64,000 bases of DNA from Stenotrophomonas sp. ZAC14D1_NAIMI4_1 (GCF_003086775.1 NZ_CP026001.1:3934125-3998124); one strand, 5' to 3'. Counted from the stretch's first letter, positions 34,754 to 45,692 are shown. The notes: a model not told the origin generated them from the sequence alone. Made by a program: numbers and translations.

Positions 34754-37700
34754 GGGAACCTCCATGGGCAGCGTCATCGCGCGGGGCCGGCGGCGTGCCA
34801 CCCCCGTTGCCCTTGTTGCGGTTGAACACGCGCTGCACCACCACGAAGAACAGCGGGATGAAGAACACACCCATCACGGTGCCCACCAGCATGCCGCCCA
34901 GCACGCCGGTACCGATGGCACGCTGCGCACCGGAACCTGCACCGGAGGCGATGGCCAGCGGCAGCACGCCCAGGCCGAACGCCAGCGAGGTCATGATGAT
35001 CGGGCGCAGGCGGTCGCGCACCGCATGCATCGTCGCTTCGATCAGGCCCGCGCCCTTCTCCAGGTTTTCCTTGGCAAATTCCACGATCAGGATCGCGTTC
35101 TTGCTGGTCAGGCCCACCGTGGTCAGCATCGCCACCTGGAAGTAGATGTCGCGCTCCATGCCGCGGAAGGTGTTGGCCAGCACCGCGCCAAGGATGCCCA
35201 GCGGCGCCACCAGCAGCACCGAGGTCGGCACGCTCCAGCTTTCATACAGTGCGGCAAGGCACAGGAACACGATCAGCAGCGACAGCGTGTACAGCAGCGG
35301 CGTCTGCGAACCGGCCTGGCGTTCCTGGTAGGACAGCGCGGTCCACTCGATCTCGAAGCCGGTCGGCAGGTCCTTGGCGATGCGCTCGATCTCGGCCATG
35401 GCATCACCCGAGGCCACGCCCGCGGCAGGCTCGCCCTGGATCTCCATCGCCGACACGCCGTTGTAGCGTTCCAGGCGCGGCGAACCGTAGTCCCAGCGCT
35501 TGGACGCGAAGGCACTGAACGGCACCATCTCGCCCTGCCCGTTCTTCACCGACCAGACGTTGAAGTCGTCCGGGTTCATGCGGAACGGTGCATCGGCCAT
35601 CACGTACACGCGCTTGACGCGGCCACGGTCGATGAAGTCATCGATGTAGCTGCTGCCCCACGCCGCGGCCAGGGTGTTGTTGATCGAGCTGACCGACAAG
35701 CCCAGGGCGTTGGCCTTTTCCACGTCCACGTCGATGCGCAGCTGCGGCGTGTCTTCCTGGCCGTTGGGGCGCACGTTGGCCAGCAGCTTGCTCTGGCCCG
35801 CCGCACCCAGCAGCTGGTTGCGCGCGGCCAGCAGGGCGTCGTGGCCCTTGCCGCTGGTGTCCTTCAGGAAGAACGTGTAACCCGAACCGATGCCCAGCTC
35901 CGGCATGGCCGGCGGCGGGAAGGCGAAGATGAAGGCGTCCTTGATCTGGCCCAGCGCGCCCATTGCACGCCCGGTGATCGCACCCACGCTGTGGTCGGCG
36001 TCGCGCTCCTTCCAGTCCTTCAGCTTGACGAAGGCCATGCCCGCGTTCTGGCCCATGCCGGCGAAGCTGAAGCCCTGCACGGCGAAGATGGACTCGACCG
36101 CATCGGCTTCGTTCTTCAGGAAGTGGTCTTCCAGCTTGGCCATCGCTTCCAGGGTGCGTTCCTGGGTGGCGCCGACCGGGGTCTGCACCAGCGCCATCAT
36201 GATGCCCTGGTCTTCATTGGGCAGGAACGAGCTGGGCAGGCGCGCGAACAGCACGCCCATCACCACGGCCAGGGCCACGAAGATGCCCATGAAGCGCCAC
36301 GGGCGATGGATGATGCCCTTCACGCCGCGCTGGTAGGTTTCGCTGGAACGGTCGAAGCCGCGGTTGAAGCCGTTGAAGAAACGGCCCAGCAGGCCGCTGT
36401 GGGCGACATGGTGCTCGCCCTTCTTCAGCGGCTTGAGCATGGTCGCGCACAGCGCCGGGGTCAGCACGATGGCCACCAGCACCGACAGCGCCATGGCCGA
36501 GACGATCGTGGCCGAGAACTGGCGGTAGATGATGCCGGTGGAGCCGCTCATGAAGGCCATCGGCACGAACACCGCCGACAGCACCAGGCCGATGCCCACC
36601 AGCGCGCCGGTGATCTGGCCCATCGACTTGCGGGTGGCTTCCAGCGGCGACAGGCCCTCTTCGGACATGATGCGCTCGACGTTCTCCACCACCACGATGG
36701 CATCGTCCACCAGCAGGCCGATCGCCAGCACCATGGCGAACATGGTCAGCATGTTGACCGAGAAGCCGAGCATGGCCAGCACGCCGAAGGTGCCCAGCAG
36801 CACCACCGGCACGGCGATGGTCGGGATGAGGGTGGCGCGGAAGTTCTGCAGGAACAGGTACATCACCACGAACACCAGCACGATCGCTTCGATCAGGGTC
36901 TTGATGACGCCCTTGATCGAGACCTGCACGAACGGGGTGGTGTCGTACGGCACGACGGTTTCAAGGCCGGCGGGGAAGCTGGCCTTCATTTCGTCCAGCG
37001 CGGTGCGCACGCCCTCAGCGGTGGCCAGCGCGTTGGCGCCGGTGGCCAGGGTGATGGCGATACCGGTGGACGGCTTGCCGTTGTAGCGGGTGACGAAGTC
37101 GTAGCTTTCCGCACCCAGTTCGACACGGGCGACGTCGCCCAGGCGCAGTTCGCTGCCATCGGTGCCGCCACGCACCAGGATGTTGCGGAACTGTTCCGGG
37201 GTCTGCAGGCGGTCCTGCGCGTTGATGGTGGCGTTGAGCTGCTGGCCCTTCACCGACGGCGCGCCGCCCAGCTGGCCGATGGCCACCTGTGCGTTCTGTG
37301 CAGTGATCGCTGCGGTCACTTCATCGACCGACAGCTTGTAGGTGTGCAGCTTGTTCGGGTCCAGCCAGATGCGCATGGCGTACTTGCCACCGAACACCTG
37401 GATGTTGCCCACGCCCGGCACGCGGCTGAGCGTGTCGACGACATTGGAGCCCACGTAGTCGGCGATGTCGTTGGCATCCATGCTGCCATCGTTGGACACG
37501 AAGCCGAGCACCTGCAGGAAGCCGCTGCTGGACTTGGCCACGTTGATGCCCTGCCGCTGCACTTCCTGCGGCAGCAGTGGCATGGCCAGCTGCAGCTTGT
37601 TCTGCACCTGCACCTGGGCGATGTCCGGGTTGGTGCCGGCTTCGAAGGTGAGGGTGATGGTGGCCTGGCCGTTGGCCGAGCTGTTGGAGGAGAAGTAGAT

Positions 37701-37925
37701 CAGGCCGTCCAGGCCCTTCATGTTCTGCTCGATGATCTGCGTCACCGAGTCCTCGACCACCTTGGCCGATGCACCCGGGTAGGTGGCGCTGATCTCGACG
37801 GCCGGCGGGGCGACCTCGGGATACATCGACACCGGCAGCTTCATCACCGCCAGCGCACCGGCCAGCATGATGATGATGGCGATCACCCACGCGAAGATGG
37901 GTCGATCAATGAAAAAACGTGCCAT
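34746..37925 (-). CDS. smeE: SmeE inner-membrane RND drug/proton antiporter
   Basis: 1059 residues, HAE1-type RND transporter ([17 protein letters not shown] at the N-terminus). The proton-relay aspartate pair is seen in [18 protein letters not shown], and the two large periplasmic porter/docking loops and 12 membrane segments occupy the expected positions. SmeE exports quinolones, tetracycline, chloramphenicol, macrolides and other substrates in S. maltophilia (established for SmeDEF). No truncation or frameshift is apparent, so the pump is probably functional. Confidence 0.96.
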   Translation of the reverse strand: MARFFIDRPIFAWVIAIIIMLAGALAVMKLPVSMYPEVAPPAVEISATYPGASAKVVEDSVTQIIEQNMKGLDGLIYFSSNSSANGQATITLTFEAGTNPDIAQVQVQNKLQLAMPLLPQEVQRQGINVAKSSSGFLQVLGFVSNDGSMDANDIADYVGSNVVDTLSRVPGVGNIQVFGGKYAMRIWLDPNKLHTYKLSVDEVTAAITAQNAQVAIGQLGGAPSVKGQQLNATINAQDRLQTPEQFRNILVRGGTDGSELRLGDVARVELGAESYDFVTRYNGKPSTGIAITLATGANALATAEGVRTALDEMKASFPAGLETVVPYDTTPFVQVSIKGVIKTLIEAIVLVFVVMYLFLQNFRATLIPTIAVPVVLLGTFGVLAMLGFSVNMLTMFAMVLAIGLLVDDAIVVVENVERIMSEEGLSPLEATRKSMGQITGALVGIGLVLSAVFVPMAFMSGSTGIIYRQFSATIVSAMALSVLVAIVLTPALCATMLKPLKKGEHHVAHSGLLGRFFNGFNRGFDRSSETYQRGVKGIIHRPWRFMGIFVALAVVMGVLFARLPSSFLPNEDQGIMMALVQTPVGATQERTLEAMAKLEDHFLKNEADAVESIFAVQGFSFAGMGQNAGMAFVKLKDWKERDADHSVGAITGRAMGALGQIKDAFIFAFPPPAMPELGIGSGYTFFLKDTSGKGHDALLAARNQLLGAAGQSKLLANVRPNGQEDTPQLRIDVDVEKANALGLSVSSINNTLAAAWGSSYIDDFIDRGRVKRVYVMADAPFRMNPDDFNVWSVKNGQGEMVPFSAFASKRWDYGSPRLERYNGVSAMEIQGEPAAGVASGDAMAEIERIAKDLPTGFEIEWTALSYQERQAGSQTPLLYTLSLLIVFLCLAALYESWSVPTSVLLVAPLGILGAVLANTFRGMERDIYFQVAMLTTVGLTSKNAILIVEFAKENLEKGAGLIEATMHAVRDRLRPIIMTSLAFGLGVLPLAIASGAGSGAQRAIGTGVLGGMLVGTVMGVFFIPLFFVVVQRVFNRNKGNGGGTPPAPRDDAAHGGSHE

Positions 37926-37937
37926 GGAATTCTCCGC

Positions 37938-39125
37938 TTACTTCGCTTCGCCGGCCGGCTGGGCGGCAGGCTGCGGGGCGGCGTCCGGCTGTGCCGGGGC
38001 GGCGCCCTTCTCGGTGGCCTGCACCGGCATGCCGGGGCCGATCTTCTGCAGGCCTTCGACGATGACCTTGTCACCCGGCTGCAGGCCGTCCTCGACCAGC
38101 CACTTGTCGGCCAGCGCGCGGCTGACCTTCACCGGGCGCACTTCGACCTTGTTGTCCTTGCCGACCACCATGGCGCTGGTATCGCCCTTGGCATCGCGGG
38201 CGATGCCCTGCATCGGCACCAGCACGGCATCGGCGCGCACGCCGCCGCCGATCACCGCGCGCACGTACATGCCCGGCATCAGCAGGCCCTCGGGGTTGTC
38301 CACCTTCACCCGCAGCGCGTAGCTGCCGGTGGTCGGGTCGACGCTCACTTCGGAGAACTCCAGCGCGCCCTTGTGCGGGAACTCGCTGCCGTCTTCCAGC
38401 AGGATGGTGACCGGCAGGGTCTGGTTGTCCTGCAGGCGGCCGGCGGCCAGTTCGCGGCGCAGCTGCAGCAGCTCGGCCGAGGACTGGGTCAGGTCGACGT
38501 AGATCGGGGTGAGCTGCTGCACGGTGGCCAGCGCGTCGGCCTGGCCGACACTGACCAGCGCGCCCTGGGTGACGCTGGACTTGCCGATGCGGCCGCTGAT
38601 CGGCGCGGTGATGCGGGCATAGCCAAGGGTGACGTTGGCCGCGTCCAGCGCGGCCTTGGCGGCACCGACGTCGGCCTCGGCCTGCTTCTGCGTGGCGACG
38701 GCGTTTTCCAGGTCCTGCTGGCTGACCGCATCGACCTTGGCCAGCTCGGTGATGCGCTTGGCGCTCAGGCGCGCGGCATTGGCGGTGGCCTCGGCACGGG
38801 CCAGCTGGGCGCGGGCGCTGTTGGCCTGGGCGCGGTAGCTGGCGTCTTCGATCTGGTACAGCGGCTGCCCTTCCTTCACCAGGCCGCCTTCAGTGAACAG
38901 GCGCTTGGCGACGATGCCACTGACCTGCGGGCGGACTTCGGCCACCAGGAAGGCATTGGTGCGGCCCGGCAGTTCGCGGGTCAGGCCCACGCTTTCCGAC
39001 TTCAGGGTGACCACGGTCACCTGGCCGGGGCCCTGCTCGGGCTGTTCGGGTTGGCCACCGCAGGCGGCCACGGTCGCGGCGATGGCCAGCGACAGCAGGA
39101 AGGGGCGGATTCGGGTCAGGGGCAT
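37938..39125 (-). CDS. smeD: SmeD periplasmic adaptor of the SmeDEF pump
   Basis: 395 residues from the ATG at 39125. Lipoprotein (lipobox TVAAC), followed by a biotinyl-lipoyl half motif (GRTNAFLVAEVRPQVSGIV), a helical hairpin of about 80 residues, the second lipoyl half (ARITAPISGRIGKSSVTQG), a beta-barrel and a membrane-proximal domain. It bridges SmeE and SmeF. It is the first gene of the operon and its promoter region faces smeT. Confidence 0.95.
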   Translation of the reverse strand: MPLTRIRPFLLSLAIAATVAACGGQPEQPEQGPGQVTVVTLKSESVGLTRELPGRTNAFLVAEVRPQVSGIVAKRLFTEGGLVKEGQPLYQIEDASYRAQANSARAQLARAEATANAARLSAKRITELAKVDAVSQQDLENAVATQKQAEADVGAAKAALDAANVTLGYARITAPISGRIGKSSVTQGALVSVGQADALATVQQLTPIYVDLTQSSAELLQLRRELAAGRLQDNQTLPVTILLEDGSEFPHKGALEFSEVSVDPTTGSYALRVKVDNPEGLLMPGMYVRAVIGGGVRADAVLVPMQGIARDAKGDTSAMVVGKDNKVEVRPVKVSRALADKWLVEDGLQPGDKVIVEGLQKIGPGMPVQATEKGAAPAQPDAAPQPAAQPAGEAK

Positions 39126-39284
39126 GGGGCTGGGGCTCGGGGAAGGGAAAAGATTCTCAGCTTGCCGTGATACGCAGCCGCATCCCGGTCCGGGGGCGCG
39201 GTTGTCGCAGCGGGCAGGCATCCCCGCGCATGGCGCAGGCATCAGCAGGCGCGCATACACGACGGGGAGCATGGGGGCGAAATA

Positions 39285-39308
39285 TACATACATGCTTGTT
39301 TGTTTGTA
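39285..39308. promoter_or_regulatory. SmeT operator candidate
   Basis: The smeD-smeT spacer contains a pseudopalindrome spanning tacatacatgcttgtttg and the following ttgta. On the minus strand the half-sites ACAAACA and TGTATGT flank AGCA with one mismatch in dyad symmetry. SmeT is known to bind a pseudopalindromic operator in this spacer that overlaps both promoters; the match to that site is from memory and unverified. Confidence 0.65.
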
Positions 39309-39361
39309 AAGCGGTACAATTCAGCCAGGTTTCACCGGCACTGGTACCCACTCTCCGACCC

Positions 39362-40015
39362 ATGGCGCGCAAGACCAAAGAAGACACCGAGGCAACCCGC
39401 GTAGGCATCCTTGATGCGGCCGAGGCCTGCTTCCATGAACACGGCGTGGCCCGGACCACGCTGGAGATGATCGGCGCCCGCGCCGGCTATACCCGTGGCG
39501 CGGTCTACTGGCACTTCAAGAACAAGACCGAGGTGCTGGCCGCGATCATCCAGCGGGTGCACCTGCCCTTCATGCAGGAACTGGAGCGCACCTCCAGCGA
39601 CGAACGGCGGACGCCGATCCACGACCTGCGCGCGGTGATGATCTACTCGTTCATCGAACTGTCCGAAGACGAGCGCCTGCGCAAGACCATGGAAATCATG
39701 CTGCGCAGCGATGCCTCCTCGGAAAGCCGGGCGCTGGCCGAGCTGCAGCAGTCCGGGTTCCGCGATGCGCTGGACCGGATGGAGCGCGCCCTGCGCCGGG
39801 CGCAGGACCTGGGCCAGCTGCGCGATGGCGCCGACCCGAAGATCGCCGCACGCATGCTGCACGCCACCGTACTGGGCGTGCTGCACGGGGCGATGGTCGA
39901 ACCGGAACTGATGGACCTCAAGCGCGACGGCATGCTCGCGCTGGATATGACGCTGACCGCCTACGTGAAGGAAGGCGTGTTCGTGCCGGGCTCGATTCCC
40001 GAGCCGCTGCCGTAG
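39362..40015 (+). CDS. smeT: SmeT, TetR-family repressor of smeDEF
   Basis: 217 residues from ATG at 39362; the in-frame extension upstream overlaps the operator and is not used. The N-terminal helix-turn-helix (about 15-60: TRVGILDAAEACFHEHGVAR, MIGARAGYTRGAVYWHF) is typical AcrR/TetR, and the C-terminal helical domain binds ligands. It represses smeDEF and itself; loss-of-function mutations cause pump over-expression and multidrug resistance in clinical S. maltophilia. The frame is complete, so repression is probably intact here. Confidence 0.94.
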   Translation: MARKTKEDTEATRVGILDAAEACFHEHGVARTTLEMIGARAGYTRGAVYWHFKNKTEVLAAIIQRVHLPFMQELERTSSDERRTPIHDLRAVMIYSFIELSEDERLRKTMEIMLRSDASSESRALAELQQSGFRDALDRMERALRRAQDLGQLRDGADPKIAARMLHATVLGVLHGAMVEPELMDLKRDGMLALDMTLTAYVKEGVFVPGSIPEPLP

Positions 40016-40029
40016 CCGTGGCTGCCGCC

Positions 40030-40067
40030 GGGCATGGCCCGGCAGTAGATCCACGCCATGCGTGGAT
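40030..40067. repeat. Two REP palindromes after smeT
   Basis: gccgggcatggcccggcagtag is followed directly by gtagatccacgccatgcgtggat, with shared GTAG bases. They lie between smeT and its terminator. Confidence 0.75.
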
Positions 40068-40082
40068 GCCCTACGCGCAAAC

Positions 40083-40108
40083 GAAAAGGCCGCCTTTCGG
40101 CGGCCTTC
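40083..40108. terminator. Bidirectional terminator between smeT and hslU
   Basis: A stem aaggccgcc / ggcggcctt with a tttc loop and flanking A- and T-rich bases lies between the convergent smeT and hslU genes. Confidence 0.8.
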
Positions 40109-40112
40109 TGCA

Positions 40113-41486
40113 TTACAGGATGTAGCGGCTCAGGTCCGGGTCCTGCACCAGCTCACCCAGGTGTGCATCGACGTAGGCGCTGTCGATGGCCAGGGTTTCG
40201 CCGTCGCGGTCCGGCGCCTCGTAGCTGAGCGAATCCAGCAGGCGTTCCAGCACGGTGTGCAGGCGGCGGGCGCCGATGTTTTCCTGGCGCTCGTTCACCT
40301 GGAAGGCGATCTCGGCCAGGCGGTCGATGGCATCGGCGGTGAAGCTGACCTTGACGCCTTCGGTGGCCAGCAGCGCTTCGTACTGCTTGGTCAGCGCGGC
40401 CTTCGGCTCGGTCAGGATGCGCACGAAGTCGTTCTTGCTCAGCGCGCCCAGCTCCACGCGGATCGGGAAACGACCCTGCAGTTCCGGAATCAGGTCGCTG
40501 GGCTTGGCCAGGTGGAACGCGCCCGAGGCAATGAATAGGATGTGGTCGGTCTTGATCGTGCCGTACTTGGTGGACACATTGGAGCCTTCCACCAGCGGCA
40601 GCAAGTCGCGCTGCACGCCTTCGCGGGACACATCACCACCGCCCACGTTATCGCCACGCTTGGCGACCTTGTCGATCTCGTCGATGAAGACGATGCCGTG
40701 CTGTTCGCAGGCTTCGATCGCCGCGGTGCGGATATCGTCCTCGTTGACCAGCTTGCCGGCCTCTTCTTCCACCAGCAGCGGGCGCGCGGCCTTGATGGTC
40801 AGCGTGCGCTTGTGCGCCTTGGCGCCGCCGCCGAGGTTGGCGAACATCGACTTCAGCTGCTGGCCCATTTCCTCCATGCCCGGCGGGGTCATGATGTCCA
40901 TGCTGACGTTGGCCGCCAGGTCGAGCTCGATCTCGCGATCGTCCAGCTCGCCGTTGCGCAGCATCTTGCGGAACTTGATGCGGGTCTCGTTGTCCTGCGC
41001 CGACGGCTCGTTGCGGGCCACTTCCGGGTCGAAACCAATGCCGCCGCTGCGGCGCGGCAGCAGTGCGTCGAGGATGCGGTCTTCGGCGCGCTCTTCTGCC
41101 TGGGTACGCACGCGCACCTTGGCCTGCTCGCGGTAAAGCTTGACCGCGGTATCGGCCAGGTCGCGGATGATCTGCTCGACGTCCTTGCCGACGTAGCCCA
41201 CTTCAGTGAAGCGGGTCGCTTCGACCTTCACGAACGGCGCGTTGGCCAGGGTGGCCAGGCGGCGCGCGATCTCGGTCTTGCCGACACCGGTCGGGCCGAT
41301 CATCAGGATGTTCTTCGGCATCACTTCATTGCGCAGCTCAGGCACCAGCTGCATGCGGCGCCAGCGGTTGCGCAGGGCGATGGCCACCGCGCGCTTGGCG
41401 TCGTGCTGGCCGACGATGTGCCGGTCCAGTTCCTGCACGATCTCGCGCGGGGTCATGGTGGCGGAGGAAACTTCGATCTTCGACAT
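40113..41486 (-). CDS. hslU: HslU, ATPase subunit of the HslVU protease
   Basis: 457 residues from ATG at 41486; a GTG four codons earlier is possible. The AAA+ core shows Walker [15 protein letters not shown] and Walker [13 protein letters not shown], and the inserted I-domain is present. The C-terminus ends in the conserved DLSRYIL tail that inserts into HslV to activate it. HslU unfolds substrates and feeds them to HslV. It follows hslV by 60 bp, the gap holding a REP element. Confidence 0.97.
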   Translation of the reverse strand: MSKIEVSSATMTPREIVQELDRHIVGQHDAKRAVAIALRNRWRRMQLVPELRNEVMPKNILMIGPTGVGKTEIARRLATLANAPFVKVEATRFTEVGYVGKDVEQIIRDLADTAVKLYREQAKVRVRTQAEERAEDRILDALLPRRSGGIGFDPEVARNEPSAQDNETRIKFRKMLRNGELDDREIELDLAANVSMDIMTPPGMEEMGQQLKSMFANLGGGAKAHKRTLTIKAARPLLVEEEAGKLVNEDDIRTAAIEACEQHGIVFIDEIDKVAKRGDNVGGGDVSREGVQRDLLPLVEGSNVSTKYGTIKTDHILFIASGAFHLAKPSDLIPELQGRFPIRVELGALSKNDFVRILTEPKAALTKQYEALLATEGVKVSFTADAIDRLAEIAFQVNERQENIGARRLHTVLERLLDSLSYEAPDRDGETLAIDSAYVDAHLGELVQDPDLSRYIL

Positions 41487-41507
41487 GGATGTGCTCACGA
41501 ATTCGTT

Positions 41508-41536
41508 GTCGGTAGCGCCGGGCCATGCCCGGCGGA
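41508..41536. repeat. REP palindrome between hslV and hslU
   Basis: gtagcgccgggccatgcccggc lies in the only gap inside the hslVU pair, where it could make the downstream message more or less stable. Confidence 0.75.
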
Positions 41537-41546
41537 TCGGGGAGCG

Positions 41547-42098
41547 TTACAGCTCCTCGACCACCACGTTGCGGTTGGTGTAGATGCAGATGTCGCCGGC
41601 GATGCCGATCGCTTCGCTGGCAATCGTGCGCGCATCCAGTTCGGTGTGCGCCATCAGTGCGCGCGCCGCCGACAGGGCATAGGAACCACCGGAACCGATG
41701 GCGATGATGCCGTCCTCCGGCTCGATCACATCACCGGTGCCGCTGATGATCAGCGAGGTTTCCTTGTCGGCCACCGCCAGCAGGGCTTCCAGCTTGCCCA
41801 GGCGGCGTTCGGTACGCCAATCCTTGGCCAGCTCGACGGCGGCGCGCTGCAGCTGGCCATGCTTTTCCAGCTTGGCCTCGAACAGCTCGAACAGGGTGAA
41901 GGCATCGGCGGCGGCACCGGCGAAGCCGGCCAGCACCTGGCCATCGCGGCCGAGGCGGCGCACCTTGCGCGCATTGCCCTTCATCACCGTGTGGCCGAGG
42001 GTGACCTGGCCATCACCGGCAATGGCCACGTGGTCGCCGCGGCGCACGCAGACGATGGTGGTGGCGTGGAAAACATTGGGATTCTGACTGGGGTCCAT
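41547..42098 (-). CDS. hslV: HslV, peptidase subunit of the HslVU protease
   Basis: 183 residues. After a 12-residue propeptide the catalytic N-terminal threonine begins the motif [21 protein letters not shown] (Thr13). [14 protein letters not shown] is also typical. This proteasome-like threonine peptidase forms a double hexamer capped by HslU. The propeptide is longer than the single Met of E. coli HslV. Confidence 0.96.
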   Translation of the reverse strand: MDPSQNPNVFHATTIVCVRRGDHVAIAGDGQVTLGHTVMKGNARKVRRLGRDGQVLAGFAGAAADAFTLFELFEAKLEKHGQLQRAAVELAKDWRTERRLGKLEALLAVADKETSLIISGTGDVIEPEDGIIAIGSGGSYALSAARALMAHTELDARTIASEAIGIAGDICIYTNRNVVVEEL

Positions 42099-42172
42099 GC
42101 GGCCTCCGATAGCTGTTCACGGGACATGGGGACAGCGCCGGGAGCGATCAAGCCTGCGCGGATGGCTGCCGT

Positions 42173-42373
42173 TCAGCGCTTGGCATGCGAAGGCCGGTCC
42201 GGATTGGGTTCGATGCCCCAGGCGAGGTACCAGTCCTCGCCCTGGGTTTCGATGGGGTGCTGGGTGCGGCCGGAGCCATTGCCACACGCCAGCGCGTCGG
42301 CCGCGCAGTAGCGGTCGCAGCCCCAGCAGATACGCTCGGGATGCTTGGGATGCAGCGGAATGGGCTTTGCCAT
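42173..42373 (-). CDS. DUF3079 small protein with cysteine motifs
   Basis: 66 residues from the ATG at 42373. The pattern PLHPKHPERICWGCDRYCAA followed by DALACGNGSGRTQHP and the conserved DWYLAWG is that of DUF3079. Three cysteines in CWGCDRYC plus one in ACGNG could bind a metal, but no function is established. It lies on the same strand as the xerC block and hslVU but is separated from both by over 70 bp. Confidence 0.85.
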   Translation of the reverse strand: MAKPIPLHPKHPERICWGCDRYCAADALACGNGSGRTQHPIETQGEDWYLAWGIEPNPDRPSHAKR

Positions 42374-42465
42374 GGCGGCGGTTCCTCGTGGCCTGCGGCC
42401 ACGATGCGCCACTGTGCCCCGCCCTGCCCTGATGCAGATCAAGCGGAGGCCATGAGGCCATCGCG

Positions 42466-42492
42466 CCCGGCGGGCATGGCCCGGCGCTACCC
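42466..42492. repeat. REP palindrome overlapping the xerC stop codon
   Basis: cggcgggcatggcccggcgctac; on the minus strand its GTAG head supplies TAG as the stop of xerC (42489-42487). Confidence 0.85.
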
Positions 42493-43368
42493 GTCCTTGC
42501 TGCGGCGCTTGGCGCGCGGGTGCGCGGCGTCGTAGACCTTGGCCAGGTGCTGGAAATCCAGGTGGGTGTAGATCTGGGTGGTGGCGATGTCGGCGTGGCC
42601 GAGCAGCTCCTGCACGCCCCGCAGGTCACCGGACGATTCGAGGATGTGGCTGGCGAAACTGTGCCGCAGCATGTGCGGGTGCACGTGCTTGAACAGGCCC
42701 TGGCGCTGGGCCAGCTGGCGGATGCGGATCTGCACCGCACGCTGGCTGATCGGCCCGTTGCGGCCGGGGAACACCGGCGTGGCCGGGCCACCGCCGCTTT
42801 CCGCGCGCCAGGCCAGCAGCGCTTCGCGTGCGGGGCGGCCGAACGGCACCCGGCGCTGGCGGTTGCCCTTGCCCAGCACGTTGACCAGGCCACTGTCGAA
42901 ATCCAGGTCGCGCCAGGTCAGCGCACACACTTCGCTCAGGCGCAGGCCGGAGGAATAGAACAGTTCCAGCAGCGCGCGGTCGCGACGGCCGAGTTCGCCT
43001 TCCGGCTCCAGCTCGACCAGTTGCACGGCTTCATCGGCATCGAGCACCTGCGGCAGGCGCCGCGGTGCGCGTGGCGCCTTCAGGGTGGCTGCGGGGCTCA
43101 CCTCGATGCGCCCGTGCTTGAGCAGCCAGGCGTAGAAACTGCGGCAGGCGGACAGCCGGCGCTGCAGGCTCTTGGCCGACAGCCCGCGGCGGTGCTCGTC
43201 GGCGACGAACTGGCGCAGCGTTTCGGCGTCCAGTGCTTCCACCGCTACGCCGCGCGGTTCCACCCAGACCGACAGCGCGTCCAGGTCGCGGCGGTAGGCA
43301 TCGAGCGTGTGCGCCGACATCCGCCGTTCCACCTGCAGGTGCTGCAGGAAGTGCTGAACCGCGCTCAT
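42487..43368 (-). CDS. xerC: Tyrosine recombinase XerC
   Basis: 293 residues. N-terminal SAM-like domain ([20 protein letters not shown]), then the catalytic domain with Arg in [17 protein letters not shown], His-X2-Arg in [12 protein letters not shown], His in LGHADIATT and the nucleophile Tyr in QIYTHLDF. With XerD it resolves chromosome dimers at dif. It lies in the conserved dapF-DUF484-xerC operon. The TAG stop codon comes from the CTAC end of a REP palindrome (about 42466-42492). Confidence 0.96.
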   Translation of the reverse strand: MSAVQHFLQHLQVERRMSAHTLDAYRRDLDALSVWVEPRGVAVEALDAETLRQFVADEHRRGLSAKSLQRRLSACRSFYAWLLKHGRIEVSPAATLKAPRAPRRLPQVLDADEAVQLVELEPEGELGRRDRALLELFYSSGLRLSEVCALTWRDLDFDSGLVNVLGKGNRQRRVPFGRPAREALLAWRAESGGGPATPVFPGRNGPISQRAVQIRIRQLAQRQGLFKHVHPHMLRHSFASHILESSGDLRGVQELLGHADIATTQIYTHLDFQHLAKVYDAAHPRAKRRSKDG

Positions 43369-43384
43369 CGTCGTGCGGCCCGGC

Positions 43385-44059
43385 TCAGCGCTCGAAGCGC
43401 TTCAGGCCAGCCACCAGGGCATCGCCCATCATGCGCAGGAACAGCGTGCCCATGCCCGGGTAGAAGCGGTTGGCATCGTGGCTGCCGACGGCGATCAGGC
43501 CGATGCCGGGCAACGGCAGCAATGCGGTGGTCTGCACCTCGTCGCTGCGCGCGCCGTACAGCACCGCGTTCTTTTCCGGCTGCAGGCGCCCGCAGATCGG
43601 CTCGCCGTCCTTCAGGCAATCGCGGAACGGGCCCAGCTGGGCATCGTCGGCGGCGATCACCTGCAGCCACTCGGCCTGCTCCAGCCCGGCCACCGGCGCG
43701 TGCACCACCAGGCGCACCAGGTCGCCGGCAAAATCTTCCTGCAGCGACGCCGCCATTGCACGCAGGGTGTCAGCGGCGGTGTCCTGCTTCATCAGGGCCA
43801 GGGTCAGCTGGTGCGTGCGCACCGCCAACCGCTCGTTGACCTGTGCGGTCGCGCCCAGGTCGGCCAACCGTCGCGCCAGCTCGCGGTTCTTCTCGCGCAG
43901 CACTTCCAGCTGGTAGCTGGCCAGCGACGCGGTGGGGCCGTCATCGCGCGGCACCACCAGGGTCAGGGCCAGGTCGGGGAACTGCTTGAGGAAGCCCGGA
44001 TGCCGCCGCAACCACGCAGCGACGTCATGGCCCCCGAGCTTGTCGACGGTCTCACTCAT
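43385..44059 (-). CDS. DUF484 family protein
   Basis: 224 residues from ATG at 44059, overlapping the dapF stop (ATGA). The N-terminal segment [18 protein letters not shown], a coiled coil (about 45-80), and a GAF-like C-terminal domain ending in [21 protein letters not shown] are the DUF484 hallmarks. The family is almost always found between dapF and xerC; its function remains undefined. A gap of 16 bp separates it from xerC. Confidence 0.92.
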   Translation of the reverse strand: MSETVDKLGGHDVAAWLRRHPGFLKQFPDLALTLVVPRDDGPTASLASYQLEVLREKNRELARRLADLGATAQVNERLAVRTHQLTLALMKQDTAADTLRAMAASLQEDFAGDLVRLVVHAPVAGLEQAEWLQVIAADDAQLGPFRDCLKDGEPICGRLQPEKNAVLYGARSDEVQTTALLPLPGIGLIAVGSHDANRFYPGMGTLFLRMMGDALVAGLKRFER

Positions 44060-44907
44060 GCGGTCCACTCCCCTTCGAAGACGAATGCGGTCGGGCCGGC
44101 CATCACCACCGGCTGGCCGTCGCCCGGCCACTGGATGCGAAGTTCGCCACCGGGCAGGCTGATGCGTGCATCGCTCTGCAGGCGGCCGCGCTGCATCAGG
44201 GTGACGGCGGCGGCACAGGCACCGCTGCCGCAGGCCAGGGTTTCGCCCACGCCCCGCTCGTACACGCGCAGGCGCGCGTGGTCCGGGCCGATCACCTGGG
44301 CGAAGCCCACGTTGACCGACTGCGGGAACGACGCATGCTGCTGCAGCAGCGAGCCGACGCGCTCGACCGGTGCGGCATCGATCAGGCCCACTTCGATGAC
44401 CGCATGCGGATTGCCCATCGACACCGCCGAGAAACGCACGGTTTCGCCCTGCAGCGGCATCAGGTACTCGTCGCGCGGATGGGCGAAGCCCACCAGCGGC
44501 ACCTGCGCCGGTTCGAACGCCGGCACGCCCATGGCCACCGAGAAGCGGCCATCGCCCAGCACCTGCACGTCGTGGCTGGCCAGCGGGCTGTCGATCACGA
44601 AGCGCTCGCCCTGCGCACTGCCCTCGCGCACCAGCCAGGCGGCGATGCAGCGCGCGCCGTTGCCGCACTGTTCGGAATTGGAGCCATCGGCATTCCAGAT
44701 CCGGTAGGACGCCACCGAGCCTTCCGCGCGCGGGGCCTCGATGGTCAGGATCTGGTCGCAGCCCACGCCGGTATGGCGGTCGGCCAGGCGCGCGGCCAGC
44801 TGCGGGGTGGGCGGCGGCGTGCCGTCACGCAGATCGATCACTACGAAATCGTTGCCCGCGCCGTGCATCTTGCTGAAGCGCAGGGCCGTGCAGCCGGCCT
44901 TACTCAT
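44056..44907 (-). CDS. dapF: Diaminopimelate epimerase
   Basis: 283 residues from ATG at 44907 (a start at 44913 is also possible). It has [16 protein letters not shown] at the N-terminus and the two catalytic cysteines in [10 protein letters not shown] and [12 protein letters not shown]. It converts LL- to meso-diaminopimelate for lysine and peptidoglycan synthesis. The start overlaps the end of the lptM gene, and the stop overlaps the DUF484 start. Confidence 0.97.
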   Translation of the reverse strand: MSKAGCTALRFSKMHGAGNDFVVIDLRDGTPPPTPQLAARLADRHTGVGCDQILTIEAPRAEGSVASYRIWNADGSNSEQCGNGARCIAAWLVREGSAQGERFVIDSPLASHDVQVLGDGRFSVAMGVPAFEPAQVPLVGFAHPRDEYLMPLQGETVRFSAVSMGNPHAVIEVGLIDAAPVERVGSLLQQHASFPQSVNVGFAQVIGPDHARLRVYERGVGETLACGSGACAAAVTLMQRGRLQSDARISLPGGELRIQWPGDGQPVVMAGPTAFVFEGEWTA

Positions 44908-45151
44908 TTCCATCGTCCACCGGCTTGATCGGGTCCGGGGTGACCGAGGGGCTGCCGTCGCTGGTCGGCTGGGTCGCTTCGGGCGTGGCTTCCGGGGTGG
45001 CTTCGGGCGCGGCGGCCGGTTCGACCGTCTCTTCCACCGGCACAGGCTTCTGCGGCAGTACCAGCGGGCCCTTGTTGCCACAGGCGGACAGGAACAGCAG
45101 CGAGGCCGCTGCCAGCGGAATCAGGATGGCGTTGCGATGGGGGATCTTCAT
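44900..45151 (-). CDS. lptM: LptM (YifL-type) small lipoprotein
   Basis: 83 residues with lipobox LSAC (Cys24) followed at once by [10 protein letters not shown], the conserved CGxKGPLxLP motif of LptM, which assists disulfide maturation of the LptD/LptE translocon. The remainder is a disordered Pro/Glu/Thr tail with four tandem PEAT-like units. It is the first gene of the lptM-dapF-DUF484-xerC operon, the usual position. Confidence 0.9.
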   Translation of the reverse strand: MKIPHRNAILIPLAAASLLFLSACGNKGPLVLPQKPVPVEETVEPAAAPEATPEATPEATQPTSDGSPSVTPDPIKPVDDGNE

Positions 45152-45185
45152 GCGCCCGAGTATAGCCATTGGCGGCTGAGCGGTA

Positions 45186-45274
45186 GGTAGAGTCGACCGT
45201 TGGTCGACTATCGCGCGCAGCGCGGGGTTTTCGCCGGCGGCCGGGAGAGCAGTCGACCAACGGTCGACTCTACC
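45186..45274. repeat. Inverted pair of GTAGAGTCGACC elements; one provides a stop codon
   Basis: The arms 45186-45209 and 45251-45274 match in inverted orientation (core gtcgaccgttggtcgac). The right-hand copy overlaps the TAG stop of the DUF454 gene at 45270-45272. Confidence 0.88.
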
Positions 45275-45692
45275 CCGCCGGCGGGGGCAGCGGGCGCGTC
45301 CACAGCCAGATTGCCACCACGGCCATGCTGCCGATGGAGAACCACTTCACCCAGGCGATCGGCACGCACCACAGCATGATGCCGGCGCACACGGCCATGG
45401 TGATCGTGGCCATCCACTTGCCGTAGCGGCTGACGGCGCCGTGCGCCTGCCAGTTGGCGATGGCCGGGCCGAAGCGCGGGTGCTGCAGCAGCCAGTTGTG
45501 CAGGCGCTCGGAGCCGCGCGAGGCGGCCCAGGCCGAAATCAGGATGAATACGGTGGTCGGCAGGCCCGGCACGAAGATGCCGACGATGCCGGTGCCGAGG
45601 CTGGCGTAGGCCAGCAGCCACCACGCCCAGCGGAAACGCACCACGCGCGGTGGCGGGGTGTCATCCGGAGGCGGTGGCGCAGGTGCGGTCAT
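45270..45692 (-). CDS. YbaN/DUF454 inner-membrane protein
   Basis: 140 residues with three membrane segments. The hallmark of the family is GIVGIFVPGLPTTVFILISAW, followed by RFGPAIANWQAHGAVSR. The function of DUF454 is unknown. The first 18 residues are proline-rich and likely cytoplasmic. The gene ends in a REP element that supplies its stop codon. Confidence 0.88.
   Translation of the reverse strand: MTAPAPPPPDDTPPPRVVRFRWAWWLLAYASLGTGIVGIFVPGLPTTVFILISAWAASRGSERLHNWLLQHPRFGPAIANWQAHGAVSRYGKWMATITMAVCAGIMLWCVPIAWVKWFSIGSMAVVAIWLWTRPLPPPAG

Noticed and set aside
34248..39170. Very long plus-strand open frame (1640 codons) opposite smeF, smeE and smeD
   Set aside because: It is antisense to three well-recognised genes, is His/Gln/Arg-rich in a way typical of GC-rich shadow frames, and matches no family.
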